Notes under the pieces: generated by a model
Told to the model about the DNA's origin: nothing
The model's database searches: none
Seen by the model: the letters and a program-made list of their open reading frames with translations, nothing else
Assembly (NCBI GenBank): GCA_040905865.1
Contig: JBBDQU010000004.1
Coordinates: 1 to 62,368 of the forward strand
Length of the DNA: 62,368 nucleotides
From: Alphaproteobacteria bacterium
GTDB lineage: Bacteria > Pseudomonadota > Alphaproteobacteria > UBA8366 > GCA-2717185
Direction: 5' to 3'
Program-made: the position numbers and the translations under genes
Shown: positions 16,666-26,586 of the stretch, in pieces
Position numbering within the stretch: the first letter of the stretch is position 1
Layout of the letters: the number at the start of each line of letters is the position of its first letter

Positions 16666-18048
16666 ATGCTGTTTCATAGCCAGGTCTTCCTCGCCCTGTT
16701 CCTGCCGGTGGCGCTCATCGGCTATCACCGGATGGCGGCAAGCCGCGACCTGCGGATCTGCTGGCTGATCGCGGCGTCGCTGTTCTTCTACGGGTATTGG
16801 GACTACCGGCTGCTGCCGCTGCTGGCCGGTTCCATCGCCATGAACTGGCTGCTTGTCCGGCTGCATTACCGCTGGCGCCTGCGCTATCTGATCGGCATCG
16901 GCGTGTTCCTCAACCTGGGCCTGATAGGCGTGTTCAAATACGCCGATTTTGCCGCCTCGTCGATTGCCTGGATCGCCGGCGGGCAGCACGAGAACTGGTC
17001 GATCATCCTGCCGCTCGGGATCAGCTTTTTCACCTTTCAGCAGATTTCCTACATCGTGGATGTCAGCCGGGGCGACGCCCCGCGTTACCGGTTTCATGAA
17101 TACGCATTGTATGTGAGTTTCTTCCCGCAGCTCATTGCCGGGCCGATCATTCGCCACAACGAAATCATCTTCCAGTTCGACGCCGACCCGCGCCAGGGGC
17201 CTGTCCATGAAAACCTCTCGCGGGGCGCGATGCTGCTGTTATGCGGCCTCGTAAAGAAGCTGTTCATCGCCGACCGGCTGGCCCTGATCGCCAACCCGGT
17301 TTTCGGTGCGGCGGCGGACGGTGCGACGGCGACATTCGCCGATTCCTGGATGGCCTGCCTCGCCTTCGGCCTGCAGATCTATTTCGATTTTTCCGGTTAT
17401 TCGGACATGGCGATAGGCCTCGCGCTGATGTTCGGTCTTGTCCTGCCGATCAATTTCAACGTGCCGTACCGGGCCGCTTCGATCGGCGATTTCTGGCGCC
17501 GCTGGCATATGACCCTGTCCCGGTTCCTGCGGGACTACCTGTACATTCCGCTGGGCGGTAACCGGTTCGGCCCGGCGCGCCAGGCGCTGGCGCTGGCGGT
17601 CACCATGCTGCTGGGCGGGCTATGGCATGGCGCCGCGTGGACATTCGTCGTCTGGGGCGGGCTGCATGGCGCGGCGCTGGGCATTTACCATTTGTGGCGC
17701 AATGCGGGATACCGCATGCCGGCCGCTGCCGGATGGCTGGTCACGATGCTATTCGTTTTTGCCACCTGGGTGATTTTCCGTGCGGAAACGTTTCCAGCGG
17801 CATGGGGCATGCTGAATTCGATGGCGGGGCTGAACGGTCTGACCGGCGCCCTGACCGACTTGACCGCCAACTGGATTATCCCCGTGGCCTTTCTGGTGGC
17901 CGCGCTGGGTCCGACATCGCAGATGCTGGTGCACGCACGGCTTCATCCAAACCGGATGATCGCGGTCGCCGGCGGCCTTGCGCTGGCCGCCATCGTGTTG
18001 CATGTCGGCGGCGAATCCGGCCAGGAATTCATCTACTTTCAGTTCTGA
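16666..18048 (+). CDS. MBOAT family O-acyltransferase (AlgI-like)
   Basis: 460 residues, about ten membrane helices. The AlgI/DltB pattern is clear: PLGISFFTFQQISYIVD, PQLIAGPIIRH, IYFDFSGYSDMAIGLALMFG, FWRRWHMTLSRFLRDYLYIPLGGNR and the catalytic His in LGGLWHGAAWTFVVWGGLHG. Such proteins move acetyl groups across the inner membrane for O-acetylation of an exported polysaccharide. The next gene encodes a probable periplasmic SGNH-like partner, as in alginate and cellulose acetylation systems. The polymer is not known. Confidence 0.92.
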   Translation: MLFHSQVFLALFLPVALIGYHRMAASRDLRICWLIAASLFFYGYWDYRLLPLLAGSIAMNWLLVRLHYRWRLRYLIGIGVFLNLGLIGVFKYADFAASSIAWIAGGQHENWSIILPLGISFFTFQQISYIVDVSRGDAPRYRFHEYALYVSFFPQLIAGPIIRHNEIIFQFDADPRQGPVHENLSRGAMLLLCGLVKKLFIADRLALIANPVFGAAADGATATFADSWMACLAFGLQIYFDFSGYSDMAIGLALMFGLVLPINFNVPYRAASIGDFWRRWHMTLSRFLRDYLYIPLGGNRFGPARQALALAVTMLLGGLWHGAAWTFVVWGGLHGAALGIYHLWRNAGYRMPAAAGWLVTMLFVFATWVIFRAETFPAAWGMLNSMAGLNGLTGALTDLTANWIIPVAFLVAALGPTSQMLVHARLHPNRMIAVAGGLALAAIVLHVGGESGQEFIYFQF

Positions 18049-18073
18049 CCGGATCGGGGGCATCGCGGCGGCA

Positions 18074-19135
18074 ATGCAGTGGCAAAAATTCTGGCGATGG
18101 TTTTGCATCGCCGCCCTCTCGACGGCGGGGCTGCTGTATGGATTCGTCCTGGTCGTCGATCCATACGATACCTTGCCGTTCTCGCCGCCGCTGGACCGGC
18201 AACCCGTCGCCACCAATCAGCGGTTTTCCTATCCCGCCGTTGCCGCCAGTCCTGCATTCGACAGCGCGGTTTTCGGCACTTCCACGACGCGCCTGCTCCG
18301 GCCCGACCGATTGAACGTTGCACTGAGCGCCCGGTTCGCCAATCTGTCGATGAACAGCGGCACGACCTATGAACAGCTGCGGATCTTCGACCTGTTTACC
18401 GACCACCATCCCGCTCCCCGTTTCGTGATTTTCGGTATCGACGACGAATGGTGCAGCACGGCGCCTGATCTGCCCCGGTTCACCTTCCGGCCGTTTCCAC
18501 CCTGGCTCTATGACGGCAACCCCTGGAACGACGCGCTGCATTTGTTCGATGCCTTCTCTGTCGAGCAGGCGATCCGTCAGGTTGGATATCTGAGCGGCCT
18601 GCGCCCGGCGAAATACGGGCCGGACGGCTATATGAATTTTCTGCCGCCGGCGGCGGAATACGACCTGGTCCGCGCCCGGAAACATATTTACGGCGGGACC
18701 GAACCCCGGCGCCGCGAGCGGGAGGCAAGTCCCGCTGACGGCTATGGACCGCAACGATCCGCCTGGAATTATCCCGCCCATGCACGGATGTCTGCGATGC
18801 TGTCGCGCCTCCCCGCAGCGACCACCGCGGTGCTGGTGTTCGTGCCCTATCATCACGTCATGCAACCGGCGCCGGGTAGCCTGGATGCCGCCCGCTGGAC
18901 AGAATGCAAGATGCGATTGACCGCATTGGCCGGCGCACGGCCGAACACCCATGTCATCGATTTCATGTTCTATTCCGAGATAACCCGGCGGGATGAAAAT
19001 TATTGGGATGCGCTGCATTATTCGGCCGCCGTTTCGAATGAACTCGTCCGATTCATTGCGGAAGCCATCGAACGCCGCGAAGACCAGGCAGGTTACTATC
19101 GGTACCTGCAGCCGGGTATGGAACCGGCCTGGTAG
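18074..19135 (+). CDS. SGNH-hydrolase-like periplasmic protein, MBOAT partner
   Basis: 353 residues from ATG at 18074. An N-terminal membrane anchor (WFCIAALSTAGLLYGFVLVV) is followed by a periplasmic domain. FGTSTTRLLRP resembles the block I Ser segment of AlgJ/AlgX-like SGNH proteins, and WDALHYS near residue 315 fits the DxxH segment that supplies Asp and His. Located 25 bases after the MBOAT gene, it probably completes acetyl transfer to the polysaccharide. The catalytic assignment is inferred from motifs only. Confidence 0.72.
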   Translation: MQWQKFWRWFCIAALSTAGLLYGFVLVVDPYDTLPFSPPLDRQPVATNQRFSYPAVAASPAFDSAVFGTSTTRLLRPDRLNVALSARFANLSMNSGTTYEQLRIFDLFTDHHPAPRFVIFGIDDEWCSTAPDLPRFTFRPFPPWLYDGNPWNDALHLFDAFSVEQAIRQVGYLSGLRPAKYGPDGYMNFLPPAAEYDLVRARKHIYGGTEPRRREREASPADGYGPQRSAWNYPAHARMSAMLSRLPAATTAVLVFVPYHHVMQPAPGSLDAARWTECKMRLTALAGARPNTHVIDFMFYSEITRRDENYWDALHYSAAVSNELVRFIAEAIERREDQAGYYRYLQPGMEPAW

Positions 19136-19642
19136 TCAGGCCCGGTCGAGCGTCACGAAGGAATAGGCCGGGGTTTCGCCGTCGGCGGCGATATCCTCCC
19201 GGGCGATTTCCCGCCACATCGCGGGATCGATATCCGGGAAGAAAACGTCGCCATCGGGGGTATCGTGAATCTCGGTCAGATGGATGCGCGAAGCCATCGG
19301 TAATAAGCGCGCATACATTTCGCCGCCGCCAATCGCCATGATTTCATCGACGCCGTCGCGGCGCGCCGTTGCCCCGGCTTCCCGTAATGCCTCATCCGCG
19401 CTGCGAACCACGGTAATTCCGGGCGCGGCGAATGTCCGGTCCCGCGTCACCACGATATTCGTGCGGCCGGGGAGCGGCCGGCCGATCGACTGAAACGTCT
19501 TGCGGCCCATGATCAGCGGCCTGCCCATCGTCACCGCCCTGAAATGCCGCAGATCGGCCGGGATATGCCACGGCATGCCGCCATCGCGCCCGATGACCCG
19601 GTTCGACGCCATGGCCACGACCAGACAGCAGCGCAGCGTCAC
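19136..19642 (-). CDS. folA: Dihydrofolate reductase
   Basis: 168 residues. It carries [43 protein letters not shown] and [12 protein letters not shown], the standard chromosomal DHFR blocks. It reduces dihydrofolate to tetrahydrofolate with NADPH, regenerating the folate oxidised by thymidylate synthase. Its ATG overlaps the thyA stop by 4 bases, so the two are translationally coupled. The gene ends directly against the convergent SGNH-like gene, leaving no intergenic space. Confidence 0.95.
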   Translation of the reverse strand: MTLRCCLVVAMASNRVIGRDGGMPWHIPADLRHFRAVTMGRPLIMGRKTFQSIGRPLPGRTNIVVTRDRTFAAPGITVVRSADEALREAGATARRDGVDEIMAIGGGEMYARLLPMASRIHLTEIHDTPDGDVFFPDIDPAMWREIAREDIAADGETPAYSFVTLDRA

Positions 19643-20433
19643 ACCGCGACCTTGCCGGGGATATGCGCGTGGGTGCGGTAGTTCTCGAGGGTGAAATGCT
19701 CATACCGGAACGCGAAAAGGTCTTTAACATCGGGATCGAGCCGCATGACCGGCAGGGGGTAGGGCTCCCGCTGCAGTTGCAGGTCGACCTGTTCCAGATG
19801 GTTCATATAGATATGGGTATCGCCCAGGCAGTGAATGAATTCGCCCGGTTCCAGCCCGGTCACCTGCGCCACCATCATGGTCAGCAGGGCGTAGGACGCG
19901 ATATTGAACGGCACGCCGAGAAACATGTCCGCACTGCGCTGATACAACAGGCATGACAGCTTTCCGTTGGCGACCTGGAACTGGAACAGGCAGTGACAGG
20001 GGGGCAGCGCCATCGCATCTATCTGCCCCACATTCCACGAACAGACAATATGGCGGCGCGAATTCGGGTTGGAACGGATCTGTTCGACAACCTGTGAAAT
20101 CTGGTCGATATGGCGCCCGTCGGGCGCCGGCCATGACCGCCACTGCGCGCCGTATACCGGCCCCAGGTCACCCTGTTCATCGGCCCAATCATCCCATATC
20201 CGGACGCCGTTTTCGTTCAGATAGCGGGTGTTCGTATCGCCGGCGAGAAACCACAGCAATTCGTGGATGATGGAGCGCAGGTGCAGCTTCTTCGTCGTCA
20301 TCATGGGGAAACCGTCGGCCAGATCGAAGCGCATCTGCTGGCCGAACAGGCTGACGGTCCCTGTCCCTGTCCGATCCTCCTTGAAGACCCCGGTATCGCG
20401 GACACGGCGTATCAGATCGAGATATTGCTGCAT
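19639..20433 (-). CDS. thyA: Thymidylate synthase
   Basis: 264 residues, the usual length of bacterial ThyA. Cys146 in [11 protein letters not shown] is the nucleophile and has the same number as in E. coli; [11 protein letters not shown] and [18 protein letters not shown] are also conserved. It methylates dUMP to dTMP using methylenetetrahydrofolate. It is the first gene of a thyA-folA operon. The tmRNA gene begins about 90 bases away on the other strand. Confidence 0.97.
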   Translation of the reverse strand: MQQYLDLIRRVRDTGVFKEDRTGTGTVSLFGQQMRFDLADGFPMMTTKKLHLRSIIHELLWFLAGDTNTRYLNENGVRIWDDWADEQGDLGPVYGAQWRSWPAPDGRHIDQISQVVEQIRSNPNSRRHIVCSWNVGQIDAMALPPCHCLFQFQVANGKLSCLLYQRSADMFLGVPFNIASYALLTMMVAQVTGLEPGEFIHCLGDTHIYMNHLEQVDLQLQREPYPLPVMRLDPDVKDLFAFRYEHFTLENYRTHAHIPGKVAV

Positions 20434-20524
20434 GGCCGCATAATGTATCCGATTCGAACGCTGTAAAGCCCCCTATTATACCGACAGGCCTTTTTTCCCC
20501 GGCGCGGAACGCCTATATTGAACC

Positions 20525-20815
20525 TGTCGGGCAACCGACTATGGCGTTACAGGGCTTTGTAGAATAAGCGTTGCGGACCCGGGGGCGGTACCCGGCGCCT
20601 CCACCAGTCTCCCCTTCTCCGGAAGGGATCACGGGGGCGAAATAGGATCGACGCGCGTGGTAAAAACCTGGTCTGCGCCCGGCATGGTACCGCCGATATC
20701 GGACCAATTCGCTAATTGCGAACGATAACTTTGCGGGCGAAGCCCGTCTCGCTGCTTAGTCTGACTAAGTAAGCGCGGCCCGGGGGGCGCCGGGCAACAG
20801 AAGCCCCCCACCTGT
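20525..20815 (+). ncRNA. ssrA: Circularly permuted two-piece tmRNA
   Basis: The acceptor piece (about 20525-20606) comes first and ends CGCCTCC-ACCA at 20596-20606; the coding piece starts GGGGGCG at 20633. These 7-base strands form the tRNA-like acceptor stem with one G-U pair, and a T-arm-like CCCGGGGGCGGTACCCGG precedes the CCA end. The 26 bases between are the excised spacer. The tag frame (20718-20759) begins with GCG resume codon and reads ANDNFAGEARLAA then TAG. This permuted order is the alphaproteobacterial type. The outer ends are approximate. The SspB adaptor gene follows directly. Confidence 0.92.
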
Positions 20816-20870
20816 TTCTGGCCGGCTGCACGCCGGCTGTCGTGTAATGAGAAGGGTATCCCGGAACGTC

Positions 20871-21371
20871 ATGGCTCAGGATCTGATGCAATACGATGTG
20901 CTGGTCGAGGGCGCGCTGCGGCGGGTCGTCCATGATGCGCTGGTCCGCGTCGCAACCCGCGGCATGCCGGGCGATCATCATTTTTACATAACGTTCCGGA
21001 CAATGGATGCCGATGTCGTCGTACCGCAATATCTGCGCGAGAAATATCCTGCGGAAATGACCATCGTGCTGCAGCACCAGTTCGATTCGCTGCAGGTCGA
21101 TGACCTCGGCTTTTCCATATCGCTCAGCTTCAACGATAAACGCGAACAATTGCGCATTCCGTTTGCATCGCTGAACGCCTTTGCGGATCCATCGGTGAAT
21201 TTCGGCCTGCAGTTCCGGTCCGGTGAAAAAGCAAACGCCGAGGCGGATGGCGATGCGCCCTCAAAATCCGGGCCCGGTGCGCCGTCGTTGAATCCGTCCG
21301 CGCCGGAAAGCGACAGCAGCAGCGATCCCGGCGAAAAGGTCGTCGCCCTGGATCAGTTCCGCCGGAAATAA
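20871..21371 (+). CDS. sspB: SspB-family ClpXP adaptor
   Basis: 166 residues from ATG at 20871. The N-terminal domain ([72 protein letters not shown]) is the alphaproteobacterial SspB fold, which binds ssrA tags. The long acidic/Ser-rich linker and the C-terminal [10 protein letters not shown] match the ClpX-binding tail. It delivers tmRNA-tagged proteins to ClpXP. Its position immediately after ssrA links tag and adaptor physically. Confidence 0.93.
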   Translation: MAQDLMQYDVLVEGALRRVVHDALVRVATRGMPGDHHFYITFRTMDADVVVPQYLREKYPAEMTIVLQHQFDSLQVDDLGFSISLSFNDKREQLRIPFASLNAFADPSVNFGLQFRSGEKANAEADGDAPSKSGPGAPSLNPSAPESDSSSDPGEKVVALDQFRRK

Positions 21372-21514
21372 CGTCGATTCGGACCGTCCCGTATTTTCAC
21401 GGCCCCTGCCCCGCTCGCGGTGGCATCCCGCATTCCAAAGCAGTAAGCTGCATGCTCCGGATTACAGGAGTATTGCGGAAGCAGGCGCATACTGCGGCAG
21501 AGGGGACAAGGAAC

Positions 21515-23125
21515 ATGGCCGACACAACACATTTTACAATGTTTCCCATGGGCGCGGACAGGACGCCGTATCGAAAACTGACCGGCGATTACGTCAGCAC
21601 GGGCGAATTTGACGGCAAGCCGGTCCTGAAGGTCGACCCCGAAGCGCTTTCCCTGCTGGCCGAAGAAGCCTTCGGCGATATCAACCATCTGCTGCGTCCG
21701 GATCATCTGGGGCAACTTGCTAAAATTCTCGATGACCCGGAAGCGTCGGACAATGATCGCTTTGTCGCCCTCGACCTGCTCAAGAATGCCAATATCGCCG
21801 CGGGCGGCGTGCTGCCCATGTGCCAGGATACCGGCACAGCGATCGTCATGGGCAAAAAGGGGCAGCAGGTCTGGACCGGCGGCAACGACGAAGCCGCCAT
21901 TTCCGATGGCATTCTGCGCACCTATGCCAAGCGCAACCTGCGCTACAGCCAGGTTTCCCCCGTTTCCATGTATGAGGAAACGAACACCCGCACCAACCTG
22001 CCGGGGCAGATCGAGCTCTACGCGGAACCGGGCGATGCGTACAAGTTCCTGTTCGTCGCCAAGGGCGGCGGCTCCGCCAACAAGACCTACCTGTTCCAGG
22101 AAACCCCGGCGATGCTGAACCCGGAAAAGCTGCTTCCCTTCCTGGAGGAAAAAATCCGCGCGCTCGGCACCGCCGCCTGCCCGCCCTATCACCTGTCCGT
22201 GGTCATCGGCGGGACGTCGGCGGAATTCAACCTGAAGACTGTCAAGCTGGCGAGTTGTCATTATCTCGACACGCTGTCGACCGAAGGCGGCGACAGGGGA
22301 CAGGCGTTCCGCGACCTGGACATGGAGGAAGCGGTCTTCAAAATGAGCCAGAAGATGGGGATCGGCGCACAGTTCGGCGGCAAATATTTTTGCCACGACG
22401 TCCGCGTCATCCGGCTGCCGCGACACGGCGCCAGCCTGCCGATCGGCATCGGCGTGTCGTGTTCCGCCGACCGGCAGGCCGCCGGCAAGATTACCGCCGA
22501 CGGCGTGTTCCTGGAGCAGCTTGAAACCAACCCGGCGCGTTTCATGCCCGAAACGGTATCGGAAGAACTGGGCGGGGAGGTGGTCGAGATCGACCTGACC
22601 CGGCCGATGCGCGAAATCCTCGGCACCCTGAGCCGCTACCCCATCAAGACCCGGTTGTCGCTGACCGGCACGATTATCGTTGCCCGGGACCTGGCCCATG
22701 CGAGGCTGAAATCCCTGCTCGATTCGGGCAAGGAACTGCCGCAATACATGAAGGATCACCCGGTTTACTACGCCGGCCCGGCGAAGACGCCCGAAGGCTT
22801 CGCGTCCGGATCCTTCGGACCGACCACCGCCGGCCGGATGGATTCGTATGTCGATCAGTTCCAGGCGGCGGGCGGCAGCATGATCATGCTCGCCAAGGGC
22901 AACCGGTCCGACATGGTCCGCCAGGCCTGCCAGAAACATGGCGGCTTCTATCTGGGATCCATCGGCGGCCCCGCGGCGCGGCTGGCGCAGGACTGCATCA
23001 GGAAGGTCGAGGTGATGGCGTATGAAGACCTCGGTATGGAGGCGATCTGGCGGATCGAAGTTGAAAATTTTCCCGCCTTTATCGTGATCGACGACAAGGG
23101 CAACGATTTTTTCAAGTCGCTATAA
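21515..23125 (+). CDS. Class I fumarate hydratase (4Fe-4S)
   Basis: 536 residues from ATG at 21515, with AAGGAAC upstream. Cys103 (MCQDTG), Cys222 and Cys316 (GVSCSADR) correspond to the three cluster ligands of E. coli FumA. Conserved blocks include [25 protein letters not shown] and KGNRSDMV. It hydrates fumarate to malate in the TCA cycle; class I enzymes are oxygen-sensitive. It appears monocistronic, followed by a palindromic element at 23153-23230. Confidence 0.95.
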   Translation: MADTTHFTMFPMGADRTPYRKLTGDYVSTGEFDGKPVLKVDPEALSLLAEEAFGDINHLLRPDHLGQLAKILDDPEASDNDRFVALDLLKNANIAAGGVLPMCQDTGTAIVMGKKGQQVWTGGNDEAAISDGILRTYAKRNLRYSQVSPVSMYEETNTRTNLPGQIELYAEPGDAYKFLFVAKGGGSANKTYLFQETPAMLNPEKLLPFLEEKIRALGTAACPPYHLSVVIGGTSAEFNLKTVKLASCHYLDTLSTEGGDRGQAFRDLDMEEAVFKMSQKMGIGAQFGGKYFCHDVRVIRLPRHGASLPIGIGVSCSADRQAAGKITADGVFLEQLETNPARFMPETVSEELGGEVVEIDLTRPMREILGTLSRYPIKTRLSLTGTIIVARDLAHARLKSLLDSGKELPQYMKDHPVYYAGPAKTPEGFASGSFGPTTAGRMDSYVDQFQAAGGSMIMLAKGNRSDMVRQACQKHGGFYLGSIGGPAARLAQDCIRKVEVMAYEDLGMEAIWRIEVENFPAFIVIDDKGNDFFKSL

Positions 23126-23152
23126 GGAGTACGGCATCGCCGGGCGACGCTT

Positions 23153-23230
23153 CTATCTTATTGAAATACAGCACCTTCATTGGTTTAAACGGAACCTGTT
23201 TCGCTTACGTTTAAACCAGATGTGCTATAG
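23153..23230 (+). repeat. Palindromic dispersed element, copy A
   Basis: Outer arms AGCAC (23170-23174) and GTGCT (23222-23226) flank inner arms GGTTTAAACG (23182-23191) and CGTTTAAACC (23208-23217). It is preceded by CTATCTTATTGAA, which is shared with copies B and C. It lies between the fumarase stop and ettA, 77 bases upstream of the ettA start. Confidence 0.7.
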
Positions 23231-23306
23231 TAAAACACCAGTTGGGGCCGGGTCGCCGGGCCCAGACAACCCCGATTCCCTCAAGTGACATGGCGGTGCG
23301 CGAAAT

Positions 23307-24986
23307 ATGGCTTCGTATCAGTACATTTTTACAATGCAGTCCCTCAGCAAGACGTATCCGGGGGGCCGGGAAGTCCTGAAAGACGTTACGCTGGCATTTC
23401 TGCCGGGCGCGAAAATCGGTGTCCTGGGATATAACGGCGCCGGAAAGTCGACATTGCTGCGTATCATGGCGGGGCAGGAAACGGACTACACCGGGGAAGC
23501 GCGCGCAGCGGACAGCGCGACGGTCGGTTTCCTGCCGCAGGAGCCCGATCTCGATCCGGACAAGACCGTATATGAGAACGTCCTCGAAGGACTGGCCGAA
23601 CAGAAACGGATTGTCGACCGTTTCGAGGAAGTCAGCATGCAGCTCGGCGAGGTTACCGATCCCGATGAAATGACCGCGCTGATCGAGGAACAGTCCGAAC
23701 TTCAGGAAAAAATCGATGCCGCGGACGCCTGGAACCTTTCGCGGACCGTGGAAATCGCCATGGACGCCCTGCGGTGCCCCGACGGCGAAGCCAGTGTCGC
23801 GAAACTGTCCGGCGGCGAACGCCGCCGCGTGGCGTTGTGCCGGCTACTGCTTCAGAAACCGTCCCTGCTGCTTCTGGACGAACCGACCAACCATCTGGAC
23901 GCGGAATCGGTCGCCTGGCTGGAACGGCACCTGCGTGAATATGAGGGCACCGTCGTCATGGTGACCCATGACCGGTATTTTCTCGATAACGTAACAGGCT
24001 GGATCCTGGAACTGGACCGCGGAAGCGGTATTCCCTATGAGGGCAATTATTCCGCCTGGGTCGAACAGAAGCAGAAACGCATGGCGCATGAAGATCGCGC
24101 CGATCAGGCGCGACTGCGGACACTGGCGATGGAGCAGGAATGGATTGCGTCCAGTCCGCGGGCGCGTCAGGCAAAATCGAAAGCGCGAATCAGCGCCTAT
24201 GAAAAAATGCTGGCGGAAAGCCGGGACCAGGGACCGGGCAATGCGCAGATCATCGTCCCGCCCGGCCCGCGTCTTGGCGATGTGGTGATCACGGCGGAAA
24301 ATCTGCGGAAGGGCTTCGGCAATACCTTGCTGATCGAGGATTTGAGCTTTCGCATTCCACCCGGCGCCATCGTCGGGGTGATCGGCCCGAACGGCGCCGG
24401 CAAAACGACGCTGTTCCGGATGTTTACCGGCCAGGAACAACCGGATTCGGGCGAATTGCGGATTGGCGACACGGTGGTCCCGGGATATGTCGACCAGTCA
24501 CGCGATTCGCTGTCCGCGGATAGCTCGGTCTGGCAGGAAATCAGCCAGGGTGAAGAGGAAATCGATCTCGGCAAGCGACGGATGTCGAGCCGGGCTTATG
24601 TGGGGGCGTTCAATTTCCGGGGGCCCGACCAGCAGAAGAAGGTCGGCCAGTTGTCCGGCGGCGAACGAAACCGGGTCCATCTGGCCAAAATGCTGCGCAA
24701 GAGCGCCAATCTGCTGCTGCTTGACGAGCCGACCAACGACCTGGACGTCGATACCCTGCGGGCCCTGGAATCGGCGATCGCCGATTTTGCCGGATGCGCC
24801 ATCGTCATCAGCCATGATCGCTGGTTCCTCGACAGGATCTGCACCCATATGCTCGCCTTCGAAGGCAACAGCCAGGTTGTCTGGTTCGAAGGGAATTACC
24901 AGGATTACGAAGCAGACCGTCGGCAGCGCCTTGGCGCCATCGCCGATCAGCCGCACCGGATCAAATACAAGCCGTTGCGGCGCTGA
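23307..24986 (+). CDS. ettA: Energy-dependent translational throttle protein (ABC-F)
   Basis: 559 residues with two ABC ATPase domains and no membrane part. Walker A motifs are GYNGAGKST (41-49) and GPNGAGKTT (360-368); signatures are LSGGERRRVALC and LSGGERNRVHLA; Walker B LLLDEPTNHLD and LLLDEPTNDLD. Length and the inter-domain ASSPRARQAKSKARISAYE linker fit EttA rather than Uup. It binds the ribosomal E site and links ATP levels to the first peptide bond. No strong ribosome site precedes the ATG. Confidence 0.93.
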   Translation: MASYQYIFTMQSLSKTYPGGREVLKDVTLAFLPGAKIGVLGYNGAGKSTLLRIMAGQETDYTGEARAADSATVGFLPQEPDLDPDKTVYENVLEGLAEQKRIVDRFEEVSMQLGEVTDPDEMTALIEEQSELQEKIDAADAWNLSRTVEIAMDALRCPDGEASVAKLSGGERRRVALCRLLLQKPSLLLLDEPTNHLDAESVAWLERHLREYEGTVVMVTHDRYFLDNVTGWILELDRGSGIPYEGNYSAWVEQKQKRMAHEDRADQARLRTLAMEQEWIASSPRARQAKSKARISAYEKMLAESRDQGPGNAQIIVPPGPRLGDVVITAENLRKGFGNTLLIEDLSFRIPPGAIVGVIGPNGAGKTTLFRMFTGQEQPDSGELRIGDTVVPGYVDQSRDSLSADSSVWQEISQGEEEIDLGKRRMSSRAYVGAFNFRGPDQQKKVGQLSGGERNRVHLAKMLRKSANLLLLDEPTNDLDVDTLRALESAIADFAGCAIVISHDRWFLDRICTHMLAFEGNSQVVWFEGNYQDYEADRRQRLGAIADQPHRIKYKPLRR

Positions 24987-25049
24987 GGAAGGGCGGGACT
25001 ACGTCGCGCGGCATCGCTGCGTCCGAGGCAGGAAAGGACGGCAGATTGT

Positions 25050-25679
25050 CTACTGCCGTGATTTCAGGTTTCCTGTTTTCTTGCGCAGGGCGTCCAGCAG
25101 CGAATCGACATTGCCGCCACCCTGTTGAATCACGGCGGTGAATTCCTCGCGCTGGGTAAGGCTCATGCTCACCCCTTCGACCCGGACATCGATGATTTTC
25201 GCATCGTTGCCTTCACCGCGGACCTGCCAGTCGACCCGGATAGGCGTGCCACCGTCCGCGGGCCTTATTTCACTCATGACAATAGAATCGCCTTCGTTGC
25301 CCTGGGTCGTAACGCGCTTGATGTCGAACGTCTGTCCGGAATATTCCGCGAACCGCGCGGCATATGTCGCCACGATAAGGTCTTCGAACAGCGCGTTGTA
25401 TTCCTCCACCAGTGCGGGCTTCATGCTCCGGACATAACGGCCCAAAACGAATCGTCCGATCCTCCTGACGTCGAACCCATCGCGCAGCAGGGCGCGGAAT
25501 CGCTCTTCGCGCTCCGCTTCCGAAATTTCCTTTACCGTCAGCGTCTGTATCGCCCTGTCACCCAATTGCTTGACGAAGGCGCCTGCACCGCTGTCCGGCG
25601 CCGCGGAAGCGGCCTGAAACGACAGGACGCAATACACCAGCGCGGAACAAACGAATAATGTACGGGTAAGTCTGGTCAT
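25050..25679 (-). CDS. mlaC: MlaC-family phospholipid-binding protein
   Basis: 209 residues with a cleavable signal peptide (LFVCSALVYCVLSFQAASA). The Tol-Tol-Ttg2 domain is visible as RFRALLRDGFDVRRIGRFVLGRY followed by YNALFEDLIVATYA. MlaC ferries phospholipids through the periplasm between the outer-membrane MlaA complex and the inner-membrane MlaFEDB transporter. It starts 3 bases after mlaA. The inner-membrane transporter genes are not in the window. Confidence 0.9.
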   Translation of the reverse strand: MTRLTRTLFVCSALVYCVLSFQAASAAPDSGAGAFVKQLGDRAIQTLTVKEISEAEREERFRALLRDGFDVRRIGRFVLGRYVRSMKPALVEEYNALFEDLIVATYAARFAEYSGQTFDIKRVTTQGNEGDSIVMSEIRPADGGTPIRVDWQVRGEGNDAKIIDVRVEGVSMSLTQREEFTAVIQQGGGNVDSLLDALRKKTGNLKSRQ

Positions 25680-25682
25680 CGA

Positions 25683-26510
25683 TTATTTGACGAGTTCTGC
25701 ACGCGGTCCAAGCAATTGTTCATCTTCATCCAGCGAAATGCTTGGCGTTGGAATCGGATCGTCCGAACCGCCATTTCGGATGCCGTCATTACGAAGCTGC
25801 CGATACAGGCTGCGAACGGTTACATAAAAATCCAGCGATGATTTTTCGAGATCGTCCAGCGTTTTCAGATAACGGGAGCGCTCGTCGAGCCCGCGCACCA
25901 CAGTCCGGGCCAGCGGGATTTCATCGCGATCGGTATTCGCAGCCCATATATTAATCGGGTCGATCAGGGTATCGACAACCAGCCCGACAGCATCGCGCGG
26001 ATTGGAGGGGCCAAGGACCGGCAGCATGAGATAGGGCCCTTCACCGGCGCCCCAGACGGCAAGTGTCTGGCCAAAATCCTCGTCGCGGAACTTCGCCCCA
26101 AGGTCTCCGGCGGGGTCCCCGAATCCGGCGAATCCGATAATCGTATTGGTCGTAAATCGGGACACCGTCACCTTTGCCGCATCCACGTCACCCTGCAGCA
26201 GGTTGTTCGCCAGAATGACCGGCGTCCTGAGATTGTTCAGGAAATTACGAATCCCGTCACGCATCGTCTGCGGCAGGGCATCGCGATACAAGGTGGCTGC
26301 CGGCTTGAACAGGACGGCGTCCAACCCCCTGTTCAGCGAAAAAATGGCCCTGTTGAAGGGTTCGATGGGGTCGTTAGCCTCGTAATAGGCTTCCTGTCCG
26401 GCCTTGTCCGTCGGAACACCGGCACAACCGCCCAGCAGCATCAGGCTGGTGCACGCCACGAGAACGCCGTTTCTTGCATTCTGGAAAATCTTGTAACGAT
26501 TGGAGTTCAC
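25683..26510 (-). CDS. mlaA: MlaA/VacJ outer-membrane lipoprotein
   Basis: 275 residues. The signal peptide ends in lipobox LGGC with Cys29 as the lipidation site. The MlaA domain shows NDPIEPFNRAIFSLNRGLD, FLNNLRTPVILANNLLQGD and PYLMLPVLGPSNPRDAVG. It removes misplaced phospholipid from the outer leaflet of the outer membrane. It is the first gene of the mlaA-mlaC pair. Two palindromes lie 75-125 bases upstream, in the space shared with the ArsR-type gene. Confidence 0.93.
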   Translation of the reverse strand: MNSNRYKIFQNARNGVLVACTSLMLLGGCAGVPTDKAGQEAYYEANDPIEPFNRAIFSLNRGLDAVLFKPAATLYRDALPQTMRDGIRNFLNNLRTPVILANNLLQGDVDAAKVTVSRFTTNTIIGFAGFGDPAGDLGAKFRDEDFGQTLAVWGAGEGPYLMLPVLGPSNPRDAVGLVVDTLIDPINIWAANTDRDEIPLARTVVRGLDERSRYLKTLDDLEKSSLDFYVTVRSLYRQLRNDGIRNGGSDDPIPTPSISLDEDEQLLGPRAELVK

Positions 26511-26586
26511 GCCACAGCCTCAGACTTGTTCCCGGCAGGCACAACGCAACCCGTCATGCCCGTTCCATGCTTCTAGTCAACAAGCT

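Noticed and set aside
15607-17208. Minus-strand open frame of 533 codons across LLM and MBOAT genes
   Set aside because: Spans two well-supported plus-strand genes and has low-complexity composition; shadow frame.
21353-22939. Minus-strand open frame of 528 codons opposite fumarase
   Set aside because: Antisense to a gene with all three cluster cysteines conserved; no family resemblance.
24987-25049. Possible terminator between ettA and mlaC
   Set aside because: No convincing hairpin with T-run was found in these 63 bases.
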